The notes: generated by a model from the letters alone, not told the origin. A DNA stretch of 64,000 nt from Pseudomonas cavernae (GCF_003595175.1 NZ_CP032419.1:3906001-3970000), one strand, 5' to 3'. Positions 45,708 through 54,119 are shown, counted from the first letter of the stretch. Translations and numbers: made by a program.

Positions 45708-45944
45708 TCAGCTCGCCCCCAGGCGCACCGCCAGTTCGTCCACCTCTTCCGCCCAGTCCGAGTCATCCTGCAGGGACTCACGCAGAAAGCTGGCCTGGGC
45801 CGGGGTCCAGAACTCGCCGTGGATGATGGACTGGCCGGGTTTGAGGCGATGGCTGTCGATGAAGGCGTCGATGCTGGCGGGGTCGGAAGCCAGGCCGAGC
45901 TGCTCGAACAGATTGGCCAGGCTGTGGGGGATCGAAGTGTCCAT
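45708..45944 (-). CDS. DUF2789 family protein
   Basis: 78 residues, the DUF2789 length. Motifs NLFEQLGLASDPASIDAFI and FWTPAQASFLRESLQDDSDWAEEVD are typical of this Pseudomonas and Shewanella family. Soluble and acidic, no membrane segment. No function is known. The stop is 16 bases from the repeat at 45563-45692. Confidence 0.85.
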   Translation of the reverse strand: MDTSIPHSLANLFEQLGLASDPASIDAFIDSHRLKPGQSIIHGEFWTPAQASFLRESLQDDSDWAEEVDELAVRLGAS

Positions 45945-45997
45945 GGAGTGTCTCCCGTTGTGGGTTGAAAGGACTCTCCAAAGCCTAGACCAGGCTC

Positions 45998-46240
45998 AGA
46001 GCCTGTTTACGATCTGCTGCGCATCGGCCATCCAGCGTTAAAAATGCCCTCGGAAGCCGCTTGCGGCTAACGCGCTTCAGCGCGGCCCGAAGGGCGAGTG
46101 CGACGAGTCATGCTCATTTACAGCCCGTAAACTCCGCTCCCTCGGCCATTTGACTCGCTACGCTCGCCCTGCGGCTGTTACTCCGCTGCGCTACGTTGCG
46201 CCTTGTCTGGCTCTAGCTCGCGAGATCGTAAACAGGCTCT
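45998..46240. repeat. Palindrome-ended intergenic repeat (AGAGCCTG family), copy 3 (longest)
   Basis: Perfect 18-bp inverted ends, AGAGCCTGTTTACGATCT at 45998-46015 and its complement at 46223-46240. The interior carries the family blocks plus about 100 extra bases, making it longer than copies 1 and 2. The last T of the right arm is also the first base of the complement of the stop codon of the gene at 46240-46551. Confidence 0.85.
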
Positions 46241-46551
46241 CAGGCGCCGCCCGTCCGCAAGGGCAAACGGCTGACTTCGGCCGGCCGTTCGCGGCGCTGG
46301 GCGAGGAAGCGCGTGCAGCTGACGCGCAGGAAGGAGGCGAAGTTCACCACTTCGCCGCGGTAGTCCATCACCTCTTCATAGAGCTTGGTGATCAGCTGGT
46401 TGGTGCTCATGCCGTCGACCTCGGCGATCTCGCGGAGGATGTCCCAGAACTGGTTCTCCAAACGCAGGGTGGTCACCACTCCGCGGATGCGCAGCGAGCG
46501 CGAGCGTGATTCGTAGAGGATCGGATCGGCTTTGACGTACAGCTCGCACAT
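46240..46551 (-). CDS. Ribbon-helix-helix domain protein
   Basis: 103 residues starting MCELYVKADPILYESRSRSL, with GGAG just before the ATG. The segment SLRIRGVVTTLRLENQFWDILREIAEVDGMSTNQLI matches the RHH_4 ribbon-helix-helix type: a short strand, then two helices. It is probably a small DNA-binding protein, though family members near other genes are also studied as aryl-sulfate or ClpX partners. It follows the DJ-1/PfpI gene by 48 bases. The stop codon touches the repeat at 45998-46240. Confidence 0.7.
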   Translation of the reverse strand: MCELYVKADPILYESRSRSLRIRGVVTTLRLENQFWDILREIAEVDGMSTNQLITKLYEEVMDYRGEVVNFASFLRVSCTRFLAQRRERPAEVSRLPLRTGGA

Positions 46552-46599
46552 GGTGCTCTCCAATGGCCGGGGCGCCGCGCTGCGCCCCGGCGCCAGGCG

Positions 46600-47181
46600 T
46601 TACAGGCGGATCTGGGTCCCCAGCAGGGTGAGGAAAGCGGCCAACCAGGCCGGATGTGCCGGCCAGGCCGGAGCGCTGACCAGATTACCCTGAATGTGCG
46701 CCTGGCTGACCTCGAGCTCGACGTACTCACCGCCGGCCAGACGCACTTCCGGTCCGCAGGCCGGATAGGCGCTGCACTCGCGGCCCTTGAGCACGCCGGC
46801 GGCGGCCAGTAGCTGAGCGCCATGGCAGACCGCGGCGATCGGTTTATTGGCCCGGTCGAAGGCCTGCACCAGCGCCAGCACCTGCGGGTTCAGACGCAGG
46901 TACTCCGGCGAGCGGCCGCCCGGCACCAGCAGGGCATCGTAATCATCGGCCTTGACCTGGGCGAAGTCGAAGTTGAGGGCGAAGTTGTGCCCCGGCTTCT
47001 CGCTGTAGGTCTGATCGCCTTCGAAATCGTGGATCGCCGTACGCACGCTTTGCCCGGCGCGCTTGTCCGGACACACGGCATGCACGGTATGGCCGACCAT
47101 CTGCAGGGCCTGGAACGGCACCATGACTTCGTAGTCTTCGACGTAGTCGCCGACCAGCATGAGAATTTTTTTCGCGGCCAT
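46600..47181 (-). CDS. DJ-1/PfpI family protein
   Basis: 193 residues. The nucleophile elbow is [10 protein letters not shown] (Cys119, with His120), and an acidic residue in GDYVEDYEV supports the Cys. PfpI-type proteins include proteases, glyoxalase-like and deglycase-like enzymes and regulators; sequence alone does not say which. The start [18 protein letters not shown] is standard. The RHH gene follows by 48 bases in the same direction, so they could be co-transcribed. Confidence 0.86.
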   Translation of the reverse strand: MAAKKILMLVGDYVEDYEVMVPFQALQMVGHTVHAVCPDKRAGQSVRTAIHDFEGDQTYSEKPGHNFALNFDFAQVKADDYDALLVPGGRSPEYLRLNPQVLALVQAFDRANKPIAAVCHGAQLLAAAGVLKGRECSAYPACGPEVRLAGGEYVELEVSQAHIQGNLVSAPAWPAHPAWLAAFLTLLGTQIRL

Positions 47182-47328
47182 CGGAAATCTCCTGGCTAGG
47201 GGTGGGTAACAGCCGGATTATTCGGCCCCCGCGCCCAGGCCGGGTAATAACTGGGTACTACCGCGGCGCGGATACTCCAACAGAGCCTAGATCAGCTGGT
47301 CTGCTGCGCCGCCCAGGCGGTCGGATTC

Positions 47329-47940
47329 TCAGATGCCGACCTTGTCCAGCGCCTGCCCCACGCCCCGCCAGAAGCCGCGCTGCGGGCGTTCCTGCTCGCC
47401 GCTGGCGTTGATCCGCGCGAACGGTTGCACTTCGCGGGTGCTGGCGATTTCGCGCTGGCCCAGCGTGGCCGAAACCAACTGCAGCGGGCCGTCGCTGGCG
47501 TTGACCGCCGCGGCGCTCTGCGGCGGCGGGTTGAGTTCGTCGTAGCGTAGGTAGTAGATGCCGCCGGCTTCGGCCTCCAGGGTGAAGCTGGCGATCTGGG
47601 TGAAATCCAGCGGGCCGTCGGCCAGCAGGGTCCAATAGCTGCCCAGCAGCGGCCGGCGCATTTCCAGCTGGTAGCGGGCGCTGTCGAATTCCAGCACCAG
47701 ATAGCCGTTGCTCGGCAGGCTGCCGATCAGCTCATGGTTGAGAAACAGCGCCGGCGCTTCCAGCTCCTGGTCGGCCCACTGGCTCTGCGGGCGGTAGAGA
47801 TAGACCAGCGCGTGGTTGCCGTCGCCCAAGGTGTGCGGCGTGAAGACCGGGCCGTCGACCGCACCGAAGAAGGCGCCCGGCGTCGAACAACCGGCGAGGA
47901 CGACGAGCAGGAGCGCAGCGAGCGAGCGGTAACGACGCAT
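47329..47940 (-). CDS. DUF2846-like lipoprotein
   Basis: 203 residues. The signal peptide ends in the lipobox VLAGCS (Cys18). The block NHALVYLYRPQSQW is typical of DUF2846-like proteins, which often bind in the periplasm, followed by LFLNHELIGSLPSNGYLVLEF. It probably sits in a membrane facing the periplasm. No function is known. It is a single gene between the PfpI and clsB regions. Confidence 0.75.
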   Translation of the reverse strand: MRRYRSLAALLLVVLAGCSTPGAFFGAVDGPVFTPHTLGDGNHALVYLYRPQSQWADQELEAPALFLNHELIGSLPSNGYLVLEFDSARYQLEMRRPLLGSYWTLLADGPLDFTQIASFTLEAEAGGIYYLRYDELNPPPQSAAAVNASDGPLQLVSATLGQREIASTREVQPFARINASGEQERPQRGFWRGVGQALDKVGI

Positions 47941-48024
47941 GGACAGGTCCTTTCCTATGCTTATCCGCCGAGCTTAGCCAGCCATGCCCTGGCCGGCCCC
48001 CGACAAAAGTGCGGTTCCGGTTCC

Positions 48025-48160
48025 AGGTTGTCTGAAAAACGTAGCGCGCGAAGGTTGCACAAGGCGGGAACAGACGAGGCCGCGGAGTTTACGAGTGGTA
48101 CATGAGCAGGCCGAGTCTGTTACCAACGCGGTATAACCGAGCTCAGTAGTTTCTCAGGCA
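48025..48160. repeat. Possible degenerate intergenic repeat
   Basis: GTTGTCTGAAAAACGTAG at the left and GTAGTTTCTCAGGCAG at the right are imperfect inverted ends flanking a GC-rich interior. This looks like an older or separate family from the AGAGCCTG elements. No gene is visible in it. Confidence 0.35.
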
Positions 48161-48167
48161 GCCTGGC

Positions 48168-49322
48168 TCAGCGGCGGCGACCCAGCAGGTTGACCACTAC
48201 CCGGTCGAGCCAGCCCCACAGGCGCTGCTTGAGGCGCTTGAGCAACGGCCGCGAACGCCAGTCCTCGAGGGTGATCTCGCGGCTGCCGGCAATATTCGCC
48301 TGCAGAAATTCGGCCACGGCGGCGGTGAAATCGGTGTCGAGCGCTTCCAGATTGGCTTCCAGGTTGAAGCGCAGGTTCCAGTGATCGAAGTTGCACGAGC
48401 CGACACTGACCCAGTCGTCCACCAGCACCATCTTCAGGTGCAGGAAGCGCGGCCCGTACTCGTGGATGTGCACCCCGGCGCGCAGCAGCCGCGGGTAATA
48501 GCGCTGGCCGGCGTAGCGCACCGGCGGATGGTCGGTGCTGCGGCTGGTCAGCAACAGGCGCACGTCGACGCCGCGCCGCGCCGCATGCAGCAACGCCCGC
48601 CGCACCTTCCAGCTGGGCAGGAAATACGGGGTCGCCAGCCACACCCGGCGCTCGGCCCTACGCACGCTACGCACCAGGGACTGGACGATGTCCCGGTGCT
48701 GGCGGGAGTCGGCATAGGCCAGCCGGCCCATGCCCTGCCCCAGCGGCGGCGGCGGCGGCAAGCGAGTCAGGCCCGGGGCTTCCTCGGGCTTCCACGGGCG
48801 CTTGCTGACATTGGCCAGCCACTGGTAATCGAACAGCAGTTGCCAGTGCGCCACCAGCGGCCCCTCGATGCTGACCATCACCTCGTGCCAGCGGCTCGGC
48901 ACCTCATCCGGCTGCCAGAACTCGTCGGTGGCGCCGGTGCCGCCGACGAAGGCGATGCGCCGGTCGACCACCAGCAGCTTGCGGTGATCGCGGTACAGGT
49001 TGAGCAGGCCGCGCCGCCACTGCAGCGGGTTGTACAGGCGCAGCGGAATGCCGGCCCCGTTCAGGCGCTGGCGCAGCGCACTGCCGAGGTTGAGACAGCC
49101 GAAGCCGTCGAGCAGGCAGCGCACCTCCACGCCGCGCGCCGCAGCCTCGACCAGCGCGGCGACCAGCGCCTCGCTGCAGCGGCCGTCCTCGACCAGGTAC
49201 AGCTCCAGCACCACCTCGCGCTCGGCGGCGGCGATGGCCGCGAGCATGGCGGGGAAAAAGCGGTGCCCGTCGATCAGCAGGGCGAACCGGTTGCCGGGGC
49301 GCCAGGGGAAGATGGGGCCCAT
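48168..49322 (-). CDS. clsB: Cardiolipin synthase ClsB-type (two HKD motifs)
   Basis: 384 residues, close to E. coli ClsB. Two phospholipase D-type motifs are present: HRKLLVVDRRIAFVGG (His113, Lys115, Asp120) and HLKMVLVDDWVSVGS near 296. No N-terminal membrane helices, as in ClsB rather than ClsA. It should make cardiolipin from phosphatidylglycerol and a second lipid. Its ATG overlaps the YceI stop codon (TGATG), so the two form an operon. Confidence 0.88.
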   Translation of the reverse strand: MGPIFPWRPGNRFALLIDGHRFFPAMLAAIAAAEREVVLELYLVEDGRCSEALVAALVEAAARGVEVRCLLDGFGCLNLGSALRQRLNGAGIPLRLYNPLQWRRGLLNLYRDHRKLLVVDRRIAFVGGTGATDEFWQPDEVPSRWHEVMVSIEGPLVAHWQLLFDYQWLANVSKRPWKPEEAPGLTRLPPPPPLGQGMGRLAYADSRQHRDIVQSLVRSVRRAERRVWLATPYFLPSWKVRRALLHAARRGVDVRLLLTSRSTDHPPVRYAGQRYYPRLLRAGVHIHEYGPRFLHLKMVLVDDWVSVGSCNFDHWNLRFNLEANLEALDTDFTAAVAEFLQANIAGSREITLEDWRSRPLLKRLKQRLWGWLDRVVVNLLGRRR

Positions 49323-49897
49323 CAGCGGCCGGTGAAGATCAGCACGGCGCTCACCGGCACCGAGAAACCGATGGAGTCGAGCCCGACGGACTGACGCAGC
49401 GCCTCGACCCCGCCGCCCAGGCCGAAATCGTCGATATGCAGCACCAGTGGCGCCAGGCTGACCACCTGGAAGCGCCGCTCGTCCAGGCGCGTGGCCAGCA
49501 GCTCGGCGTTGTATTGATGTTCGCGGCCGTGCAGCTTGAGCGTCAGCGGCAGGCGCAGCTCCAGTTGCGCGCCGGGGGCGAGGTCGGTGATCGGGCCGAG
49601 ATCGAGCCGGGCGCTGACCTGCGCGTCGGCGAACTTGGCGGTCTCGAACAGCAGCTGGCGCAGACGTTCGTCGCGCAGCGGGATGCCGGTACTCACCGAA
49701 TCCAGCTCGATGCGCAGGGCCACCTGGCCGTTGTCGACGATCTTGCCATGCAGGGTGAGGAAGCGATGCACCTCGGAGAAGTTGCCGGACTGGGTGGAGA
49801 TGAAGGAGATCCGCGAGGACTCGCTGTCCAGATACCAGGCGGCCTGGGCCGACAGCGCCAGGCAGGTGGCAAGCAGAAACGTCAGCAGTTTGGACAT
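49322..49897 (-). CDS. YceI family periplasmic lipid-binding protein
   Basis: 191 residues with a signal peptide (about 1-19, ending SAQA-AWY). The mature part (YLDSESSRISFISTQSGNFSEVHRF) is the YceI lipocalin-like barrel that binds polyprenyl or other hydrophobic compounds. Upstream start extension is unlikely; ATG at 49897 is the standard one. It overlaps clsB, suggesting a link to membrane lipids. The periplasmic location is inferred from the signal peptide. Confidence 0.88.
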   Translation of the reverse strand: MSKLLTFLLATCLALSAQAAWYLDSESSRISFISTQSGNFSEVHRFLTLHGKIVDNGQVALRIELDSVSTGIPLRDERLRQLLFETAKFADAQVSARLDLGPITDLAPGAQLELRLPLTLKLHGREHQYNAELLATRLDERRFQVVSLAPLVLHIDDFGLGGGVEALRQSVGLDSIGFSVPVSAVLIFTGR

Positions 49898-50010
49898 GGG
49901 CACTCTTGAGTCTACGCCTTCAGGCGCAACGATAGCCGCCCCGCGGCACCTTGCAACCCTGCCGCGCCGGAGCACTGGTTCGCGAACCGCCCACGCTGCC
50001 CCTGCGCTTC

Positions 50011-50045
50011 TCTGCTGCGCGTCAGCCATACGGCGCTACAAATGG
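50011..50045. repeat. Left half of a disrupted AGAGCCTG-family repeat
   Basis: TCTGCTGCGCGTCAGCCATA and CGGCGCTACAAATGG match the left interior of copy 2 at 43783-43817. The similarity stops abruptly at about 50045, where IS110-related sequence begins. The matching right end is at 51453-51478. Confidence 0.6.
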
Positions 50046-50097
50046 TTATGCATCTGTTAAGTGTCGAGCGCCACTTTTGTAGATACCGTCTTGTCAC

Positions 50098-51069
50098 TCA
50101 GTGGGCAAGGGCCAGGCGAGCATCAAAGGGTTGGCCCGACTTGAGTACGCCATAGGCGATGTGCAGCAGTTTGCGCATCGCCGCGCAGACGATCTGCTTG
50201 CCGGCCTTGCCGCGGGCTCGCAGGCGCTGTGCCAGGGCTTTGATGGCCGGATTGTGGCTCAGCGAGACGACCGCCGGCATGTACAGGCCGGTGCGCAGAC
50301 GAGCCGAGCCCACGCGGGAGATGCGCACGCGGCCCTTGTGCTGGCCCGACTCCTGCAGCTTCGGGTTCAGCCCGGCGAACGCGGTAATTGCCCGGGCATT
50401 CTTGAACTGCAGCGGATCGCCCAGCTCCGCCAGGAGCAAGGCGGCCGTCTGCTCGCCGATGCCATCGATGCTGACCAGCAGATCGCGCTTACTGCACAGG
50501 TCCGGGTCGTCGTCGAGGTGGTCCCGAATCGCCTTCAGGGTCTCGGCAATCTGCTGCTCGACATGCTCCAGCACCGAACGGATCGAATCCTGCACGCTGG
50601 CATCGGCGACATCCAGGCGATTGCGCTCCATCTGCTCGATCTCCTTGAGGTCCTGCAGACGCCGCACCAACGCGCGCAGGCGGCGTATCGCCGGTGGCTC
50701 GGGCTGCCAGGCGCGTAACTCATCCACGTGCCGCTGGCCGTAGCTGGCCATCAGCTTGGCGTCGACCTGGTCCGTCTTGACCCGCTGCAGCTGGCTCCGG
50801 GCGTAGCTGGCAAGCTGCGCGGGATTCATCACACAGACCCGGTAGCCCAGGCCGTGCAGGTGCTCGGCCAGCGCCTCGTGATAGGTGCCGGTGGCCTCCA
50901 TCACGAGCCAGGCACCCGGCTCGGCGTACTGCTGCAGCCACTCCTGGAGTACCTGGAAACCGGCGGCGCTGTTGGCCAACTTGGCCTTAGTGCGGTACTT
51001 ACCGTTGGTTTGCAGGGTGGCGATGTCGAAACTGTGCTTGGCGATGTCGATGCCGACGATGCTGGACAT
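50098..51069 (-). CDS. IS110-family transposase
   Basis: 323 residues, almost the size of IS621's. The N-terminal RuvC-like DEDD site is complete: Asp8 (GIDIAKHSF), Glu58 (MEATGTYHE), Asp100 and Asp103 (KTDQVDA). The C-terminal domain holds IDGIGEQTAALLLAELG and ESGQHKGRVRISRVG, with Ser241 at the position of the IS621 catalytic serine. All key residues are intact, so the element may be active. Such recombinases insert the element at sites chosen by an RNA and often use REP-type palindromes as targets. Confidence 0.92.
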   Translation of the reverse strand: MSSIVGIDIAKHSFDIATLQTNGKYRTKAKLANSAAGFQVLQEWLQQYAEPGAWLVMEATGTYHEALAEHLHGLGYRVCVMNPAQLASYARSQLQRVKTDQVDAKLMASYGQRHVDELRAWQPEPPAIRRLRALVRRLQDLKEIEQMERNRLDVADASVQDSIRSVLEHVEQQIAETLKAIRDHLDDDPDLCSKRDLLVSIDGIGEQTAALLLAELGDPLQFKNARAITAFAGLNPKLQESGQHKGRVRISRVGSARLRTGLYMPAVVSLSHNPAIKALAQRLRARGKAGKQIVCAAMRKLLHIAYGVLKSGQPFDARLALAH

Positions 51070-51300
51070 GAAGACTCCTCAGCTAATCCATTCAGGATGA
51101 TCATCACTGCACCCGGCCCTACCTTGTGAATGCGAGCTCTCACCTGTCGTGGGCCCTAGATACCGTTCGGACTGTTCGAGTGAGTGTGGAGGGCTGGAGC
51201 ACTATCTACAAAGCTGGCTCGAGGCCTTAGGGTGGGTACGACTTCCAGGCCCTCCCCCGATGATCAGTCGGGGACTATCCCCCTCACGGGACGATAGTCG
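51070..51300 (-). ncRNA. Candidate bridge RNA of the IS110 element
   Basis: A 230-base non-coding stretch directly upstream of the transposase, where IS110-group elements encode their bridge RNA. It contains the second copy of TAGATACCGT (51157-51166), which also lies at the opposite end of the element, as expected if it guides donor-end binding. It also holds short self-complementary parts (GGGACTATCCCC with CTCACGGGACGATAGTC). The RNA's exact ends are unknown. Confidence 0.4.
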
Positions 51301-51309
51301 AGATACAAG

Positions 51310-51410
51310 GGTGGGTTAGCTGCACAGCGGCGTAACCCACCGACGGTGCCAGCATGGGCACCGGGGTCCAGCAGGGTTGGTGGGTTACGCCTACGGCTAA
51401 CCCACCCTAC
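51310..51410. repeat. GTGGGTT-type repeat, copy C
   Basis: A variant of the GTAGGATGGGTT family: GTGGGTTAGC at the left and GCTAACCCACCCTAC at the right. Two further arms, CGTAACCCACCG and GGTGGGTTACGCC, lie inside. It lies between the IS110 element and the right half of the disrupted repeat. Confidence 0.65.
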
Positions 51411-51452
51411 GCATCATCGCGCCCCGGCACCACTTACCGGCCGGCACGCCCC

Positions 51453-51478
51453 AACTCGCAAGATCCGAGACAGGCGCT
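51453..51478. repeat. Right half of a disrupted AGAGCCTG-family repeat
   Basis: AACTCGCAAGATCCGAGACA followed by GGCGCT matches the right end of copy 2 (GCTCGCGAGATCCGAGACAG). The last T is the first base of the complement of the next gene's stop codon, the same join as at 45998-46240. With 50011-50045 it looks like one element opened by the IS110 insertion. Confidence 0.6.
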
Positions 51479-51831
51479 CAGGACTCCGGCAGCGCCGCCG
51501 CTTGCGGCAGCAGCCGGCAGCCCTCGTGCGGGCCGATCCAGGCCGCGCTCTGGGTGCTGCCCAGGCCGCGGGCGGTCACCCGCTTGTTCGCCGCGTCGTC
51601 GAAGAACGCGCTGGTGGGCAGGTACTGTTTGACGTAGCCGACGCAGTAGTCGGCCGGGTTAGCCATCACATAGCGGCAGGAGCAGTACTCCTTGGCCGAG
51701 TAGGCGCCGATGATGGCGGGAAAGGCGGCCAGGTCGGCGCGATACTGCCAGGCCAGGCCGGCCAAAGCGGCGAGCAGCAACAGCAGCGCGGCGCTGAACG
51801 GCCGGCGCTGGATGAAGGGACGGTAGCTCAT
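51478..51831 (-). CDS. Small membrane-anchored protein next to a serine hydrolase
   Basis: 117 residues. An N-terminal signal-anchor helix (about 12-28) is followed by a Cys-rich part with EYCSCRYVMANPADYCVGYV and EGCRLLPQ, possibly forming disulfides in the periplasm. Similar small proteins sit beside amidase-like serine hydrolases in Pseudomonas. Its ATG overlaps the hydrolase stop codon, so it is co-translated. Function is unknown. Confidence 0.72.
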   Translation of the reverse strand: MSYRPFIQRRPFSAALLLLLAALAGLAWQYRADLAAFPAIIGAYSAKEYCSCRYVMANPADYCVGYVKQYLPTSAFFDDAANKRVTARGLGSTQSAAWIGPHEGCRLLPQAAALPES

Positions 51832-52946
51832 CGGGTTGCCTCCACGGCGAACGCCGCCTGTACGCGCTTGAGAAGTTCGTTGTGCGAGTAGCTGTGGTCG
51901 CGGTCATCGCCGTAGCGCACCACCACCAAGTGCTCACTGGGGATCACATAGAGCCCCTGGCCCCAGTGGCCGAGCGCGGCGAAGGCATCCTCGGGCACAT
52001 CCGCCCACGGCTTGGCCGCGCCATTGATCGGCACGTTCAGCCACCACATGCCGCCGGGCACCGCCTCGCCGGGTTTCTGCGGGTCGGCCTGGTAGTTGGC
52101 GAACGGCGTGCGGTTGAAGGCGACCCAGGCCGCTGGCAGCACCTGGCGCTGGTCCCAGCGCCCGTCGCGCTGCATTAGCAGGCCGACGCGCGCCAGATCG
52201 CGCGCAGTCATGTAGGCGTAGGACGAGGCGACGAAGGTGCCCTGGGCGTCGCTTTCCCATACCACGCTGGTGATCCCCAGCGGCTCGAACAGCGCGGTCC
52301 AGGGGTAATCCTTGTAGGCCTGCTCGCCGACCATGCCGCGCAAGGCGGCGGACAGCAGGTTGGTGTCGCCGCTGGAGTAGCGGAAGCGCGTGCCCGGCGC
52401 CACTTCCTGGGCGAGGCTCGCGGCGTAGGCGGCCATGTCATCGCGGCCGCGGGTGTAGAGCATGGCCACCACGGTGGAGGTCAGCGGCGCATATTCGTAG
52501 CCCTCCTGCCACGCCAGGCCCGAAGCCCAGTTGAGCAGGTGGCCGAGCTTCAGCTGCGGATGACTGGCCAGCGGCGGGTAGTACTTGGCGGCGGCATCGT
52601 CGAGCTTGAACAAGCCGGCGCCGTACGCGGTGCCGAGGGTCGCGGACAGCAGGCTCTTGCTGATCGACCAGGTCAGGTGCGGGGTTTGCGCCTTGGTCGG
52701 TCCGGCATAGCGCTCGTAGATGATCTCGCCGTCGCGGATCACCAGCAGCGCGTCGGTGCGGATGCCCTGGCGAGTGGTGTCGTCGCGGGTCGGGAAGGCA
52801 TAGGTTTCCAGGGCATCGACGGCGGCGCTGCGCGGTGCCGGAGCACTGGCCCAGTCGGCAGCGGGCCAGGTTTCTGCGGATGCAAGGGGGATGGCGGCGC
52901 ACAGCGCGAGCGACAGGCTCAGGCGGCGCAAGGCGGGAACGGGCAT
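51828..52946 (-). CDS. Serine hydrolase, class C beta-lactamase / 6-aminohexanoate dimer hydrolase-like
   Basis: 372 residues starting MPVPALRRLSL with a signal peptide (about 1-24, ending LASA-ETW). The SxxK site is Ser94-Ile-Ser-Lys97, and Tyr190 is the likely third residue (FRYSSGDTN). The usual KTG is replaced (GHWGQGLYV), as in aminohexanoate-type amidases and esterases rather than beta-lactamases. It probably cleaves an amide or ester in the periplasm. The overlapping downstream gene suggests a working partner. Confidence 0.85.
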   Translation of the reverse strand: MPVPALRRLSLSLALCAAIPLASAETWPAADWASAPAPRSAAVDALETYAFPTRDDTTRQGIRTDALLVIRDGEIIYERYAGPTKAQTPHLTWSISKSLLSATLGTAYGAGLFKLDDAAAKYYPPLASHPQLKLGHLLNWASGLAWQEGYEYAPLTSTVVAMLYTRGRDDMAAYAASLAQEVAPGTRFRYSSGDTNLLSAALRGMVGEQAYKDYPWTALFEPLGITSVVWESDAQGTFVASSYAYMTARDLARVGLLMQRDGRWDQRQVLPAAWVAFNRTPFANYQADPQKPGEAVPGGMWWLNVPINGAAKPWADVPEDAFAALGHWGQGLYVIPSEHLVVVRYGDDRDHSYSHNELLKRVQAAFAVEATR

Positions 52947-53104
52947 CGAAAGGCCTCTTGTTGGCGACGAAGCGCGCACCCTAGCACGCCGCCGATCACC
53001 GCCAGAAGGGCCGAACGTGCCGCGTGAAGCGGCAAATGGCGCGAGACATCCGCAGTGGCGTCACCGCCATAGGAGGGCTTGCGCAGCGACACCCGGCGCA
53101 GATC

Positions 53105-53173
53105 GTAGGGTGGAGGTCGCTTTTCACATCCACCGGCTGTTGGTGGAAAACGCTTCGCGGTTTTCCACCCTAC
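53105..53173. repeat. GTAGGGTGGAAAACC family repeat, copy d (reverse)
   Basis: GTAGGGTGGAGGTCGC at the left and GCGGTTTTCCACCCTAC at the right, with an inner GGTGG/CCACC pairing. It lies 40 bases before the end of the acyl-CoA dehydrogenase-like gene. Confidence 0.8.
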
Positions 53174-53212
53174 GACTAACCCAGCCTAAGCAAGCCCTCG
53201 TCCATCGATGGG

Positions 53213-54097
53213 CTATGCGAACGCCGCCAACGCCTTCTCCAGGCGCTTGGCGCGCGGACCGCTGGCCACATCGAGCAGGCGCTGGTCGCGCTGCCAGACC
53301 GCCGCCAGCTCTGCCGGGCCAGCGGCGAAGGCCGCGTCGATCTGCGCCCGCAAGGCCGCCTGCTGGGCGAACAGACCGCCGAGCAGCACATGGGTGGCGG
53401 CCGAGCCGGCCGGCTGCCGGGCCACCTCGGCGCAACCGGCGAGCAGGCCGAGCAAGCTCAGGCACAGCGCCTGCGGCCAGCCGTGCGCGCTGGCGATGCC
53501 GTACTGCCAGGCGCTGACCGCGGCCATCACATGCAGATCCTCGAGGCTGCGGAACGGCTTGGTGTAATCGTCCCAGCCGTCGCCGGCCAGGCGCTCGCAG
53601 TGGGCGCCGTCCAGATGCAGGCGGCCGTGGCTGATGTCCGGCATCAACGGCAGGGCCGGCAGGGTTTCGATGCGCACCCCCGGCGCGCCGCGATAGACCA
53701 CGCACAAGGCCACCCGCGGCGCGCTGCCGGGCGCCTCGTCGCGGGCGGCGACCAGCAGCCAGTCGGCGGCGTCGGCGGCGGTGACGAAGTCCTTGCGCCC
53801 ATTCAGGGTCAGGCCGTCCAGGCGGCAGCGCAGATCCGCCGGGCGCACGCTCTTGTTCTCGGTCACGCACAGCGCGCCGAGGGTCGCCGGCGCCGACGGC
53901 CACAGCGCGCGCAGGGCCGCCTGGTAACCGGCGAGAAACGCCAGCCCCGGCGAAGCCTCCAGCTGCCCGCCGAGCAGCGCCAGCTCGAACGGGCTGGGCG
54001 CTTCGCCGAGGCGATCCAGCAGCGCGGCGTACCACTCCTCCAGCGCCGGGCTGGCGGGCAGGCGGTCACGGGTTTCCAGCAGGCGCTGCCAGGGCAT
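53213..54097 (-). CDS. Acyl-CoA dehydrogenase-like protein (short, divergent)
   Basis: 294 residues, shorter than true acyl-CoA dehydrogenases (about 380). Parts align with the middle beta domain ([30 protein letters not shown]), while the FAD- and base-bearing C-terminal half is reduced. It may have lost enzyme activity. Its start is 23 bases from the four-site Pho array at 54120-54159, so it could be phosphate-regulated along with the divergent olsBA genes. Confidence 0.65.
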   Translation of the reverse strand: MPWQRLLETRDRLPASPALEEWYAALLDRLGEAPSPFELALLGGQLEASPGLAFLAGYQAALRALWPSAPATLGALCVTENKSVRPADLRCRLDGLTLNGRKDFVTAADAADWLLVAARDEAPGSAPRVALCVVYRGAPGVRIETLPALPLMPDISHGRLHLDGAHCERLAGDGWDDYTKPFRSLEDLHVMAAVSAWQYGIASAHGWPQALCLSLLGLLAGCAEVARQPAGSAATHVLLGGLFAQQAALRAQIDAAFAAGPAELAAVWQRDQRLLDVASGPRAKRLEKALAAFA

Positions 54098-54119
54098 GGG
54101 CGTTCTCCATCAGTTGGGG

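Larger units (their letters stand above)
50046..51300. mobile_element. IS110-family insertion sequence (ends approximate)
   Basis: Contains an intact IS110-type transposase and a long non-coding stretch upstream of it. The layout (CDS of 323 residues, short 3' end, long 5' end) matches the IS110 group, such as IS621. The left boundary is set where repeat similarity ends; the right boundary is a guess before the GTGGGTT repeat at 51310. The motif TAGATACCGT occurs at 50080-50089 and again at 51157-51166. CTTTTGTAGATA at 50074-50085 has an inverted partner at 51203-51213. One or both may mark the ends or bridge-RNA guides. Confidence 0.75.

Noticed and set aside
53019..53045. Second copy of the MITE-like element's inner arm
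   Set aside because: GCGGCAAATGGCGCGAG resembles the inner arm at 1034-1051, but only about 15 bases match and no ends are present.
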